From: Pyrus communis
Taxonomy: Eukaryota; Streptophyta; Magnoliopsida; Rosales; Rosaceae
DNA length: 64,000 nucleotides
Direction: 5' to 3'
NCBI RefSeq assembly: GCF_963583255.1
Contig: NC_084803.1
Span: 9,228,238-9,292,237, forward strand
Under the pieces are notes generated by a model. The model made no database searches. It was given only the letters and a program-made list of their open reading frames with translations, and had not been told where the DNA came from. Positions within the stretch are counted from its first letter, which is position 1. The number at the start of each line of letters is the position of its first letter. Shown here in pieces: positions 63,183 through 64,000 of the stretch. Position numbers and translations under genes: made by a program.

Positions 63183-64000
63183 TCCCCGGCAACGGCGCCA
63201 AAATTTGATGCGAGATTTATACGCACACAAATTAAACCCTCTTTTTGACAATTTGTAGTATAAGTATAAGTAGGGATCGTTCTGGACTGGGGATTAGGAG
63301 GGATTGTTAATCACTTGGATTTGACTCAAAAACGTAAAAACACAATATAAAACACTACACTAGACTCAAAGAATGCAAAACTAAACTTTAAAACACTCAA
63401 ACAAACTAAAAGACTCAAAACAGTACAAACACACTCAAATCTGCCTAAAAACCACTTTCTGGGCAGTTTTGAGTATAAACACAAATTTGGACGAAATTAA
63501 GTTGTAACTTGACTCAAGACTCTTAAAAACACAAACTAAATTGATTTCTAACTAATTTAACATTAAAGTAAAGGGGGATTTAGGTTTATACGAAATTAAA
63601 TTAAATGAACAAATTAAAACAGAATGTAAATATGAAATTGATGAAATGGAATGAATGGATGATAGAATAGCTAAGGGGTTCATCTCCATACATGTTACAC
63701 TTGCATAATAAAACGATTTCAAATTGCATTTCAATAAACCATGAATTCTCAACGCTCCAAGTTAATTAGGTCCGCTTAAATTAACTTTCAAATCTTCCTA
63801 ACGTTATTGAATTGGATGATTGCATACGACAACCCAAAATATTCCCCACAAGTCCCCTACATGATTGCATAATAGAGATACAAGCAAGAATCATTACGCT
63901 CTATGAAAATTATAAGTGTTGACGAGGCATTCGTTACTATGGAATACGCATGAAACTTATGCCAAGAATTCGTTTAACGCGATTGTTTATAAGCAACCTC
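63183..64000 (-). mobile_element. LTR-retroelement end: primer-binding-site-like motif and partial LTR
   Basis: On the minus strand TGGCGCCGTTGCCGGGGA (63200-63183) is a motif widely seen as the primer-binding site of plant Gypsy/Ogre-type and non-autonomous elements. Five to six bases before it is TCTCGCATCA, a suitable LTR end (…CA). The LTR would then extend rightward out of the window from about 63207. No coding sequence is present, so it may be a non-autonomous element. Confidence 0.5.

Larger units (their letters stand above)
62254..64000. other. Intergenic and retroelement-derived right end
   Basis: 3' flank of the elongin-B-like gene, a short MITE (62505-62658), then repeat-like DNA from about 62715 to the window end. 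That DNA includes CATTCCAC-rich sequence at 62990-63150 and a primer-binding-site-like motif at 63183-63200. No gene recognised. Confidence 0.5.

Overview
This is plant nuclear DNA. Genes are AT-rich with many short introns, intergenic spacers are very AT-rich, and the spacers hold MITE, SINE, LINE and LTR-element remnants. Protein resemblance (recalled, not searched) and a short MITE starting GGGAACTTTAACG that I associate with apple and pear DNA suggest Rosaceae, probably the apple/pear tribe. That placement is inference.

Layout: (1) 110-7502, minus: SAC9 phosphoinositide phosphatase, with its 3' end outside the window. (2) 9475-14230, plus: chloroplast membrane protein with a rhodanese domain (At3g59780 type). 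(3) 16066-19377, plus: secreted serine carboxypeptidase-like protein. (4) 20390-23418, plus: HAD-superfamily hydrolase. (5) 25814-27198, plus: MAT1-type CDK-activating-kinase assembly factor, followed by a MITE with a clean 9-bp target duplication. (6) 28256-30961, plus: PPR protein of the BFA2/At4g30825 type. (7) 31878-37662, minus: a heavily damaged copy of the plastid phage-type RNA polymerase gene (RPOT3/SCA3). (8) 40350-43407, plus: LRR receptor kinase of the At2g24130 type. (9) 43.5-51.1 kb: gene-poor repeat region with a direct duplication, a minisatellite, a solo Copia-like LTR, a LINE RNase H remnant and a nested hAT-like MITE. (10) 51601-53213, minus: myosin-binding (GTD-binding) protein. 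(11) 56736-58954, minus: calcineurin B-like EF-hand protein. (12) 61385-62253, plus: elongin-B-like ubiquitin-fold protein. The right end is retroelement-derived, with a primer-binding-site-like motif at 63183-63200.

Neighbouring pairs match three separate Arabidopsis neighbourhoods: At3g59770/At3g59780, At4g30820/At4g30825 and At2g24120/At2g24130. The RNA polymerase pseudogene therefore sits in the ancestral position of a normally essential gene. This fits a duplicated genome in which another locus keeps the function.

The genes do not form one pathway. Plastid functions recur (rhodanese protein, PPR protein, dead polymerase). I found no convincing undescribed system. The most notable observations are the polymerase pseudogene with a detailed decay record, a rhodanese domain with Asp in place of the catalytic Cys, three GC-AG introns in two genes, and several transposon insertions with readable target-site duplications. 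Exon boundaries were read by eye from splice sites, frame continuity and family resemblance; no alignment was run.
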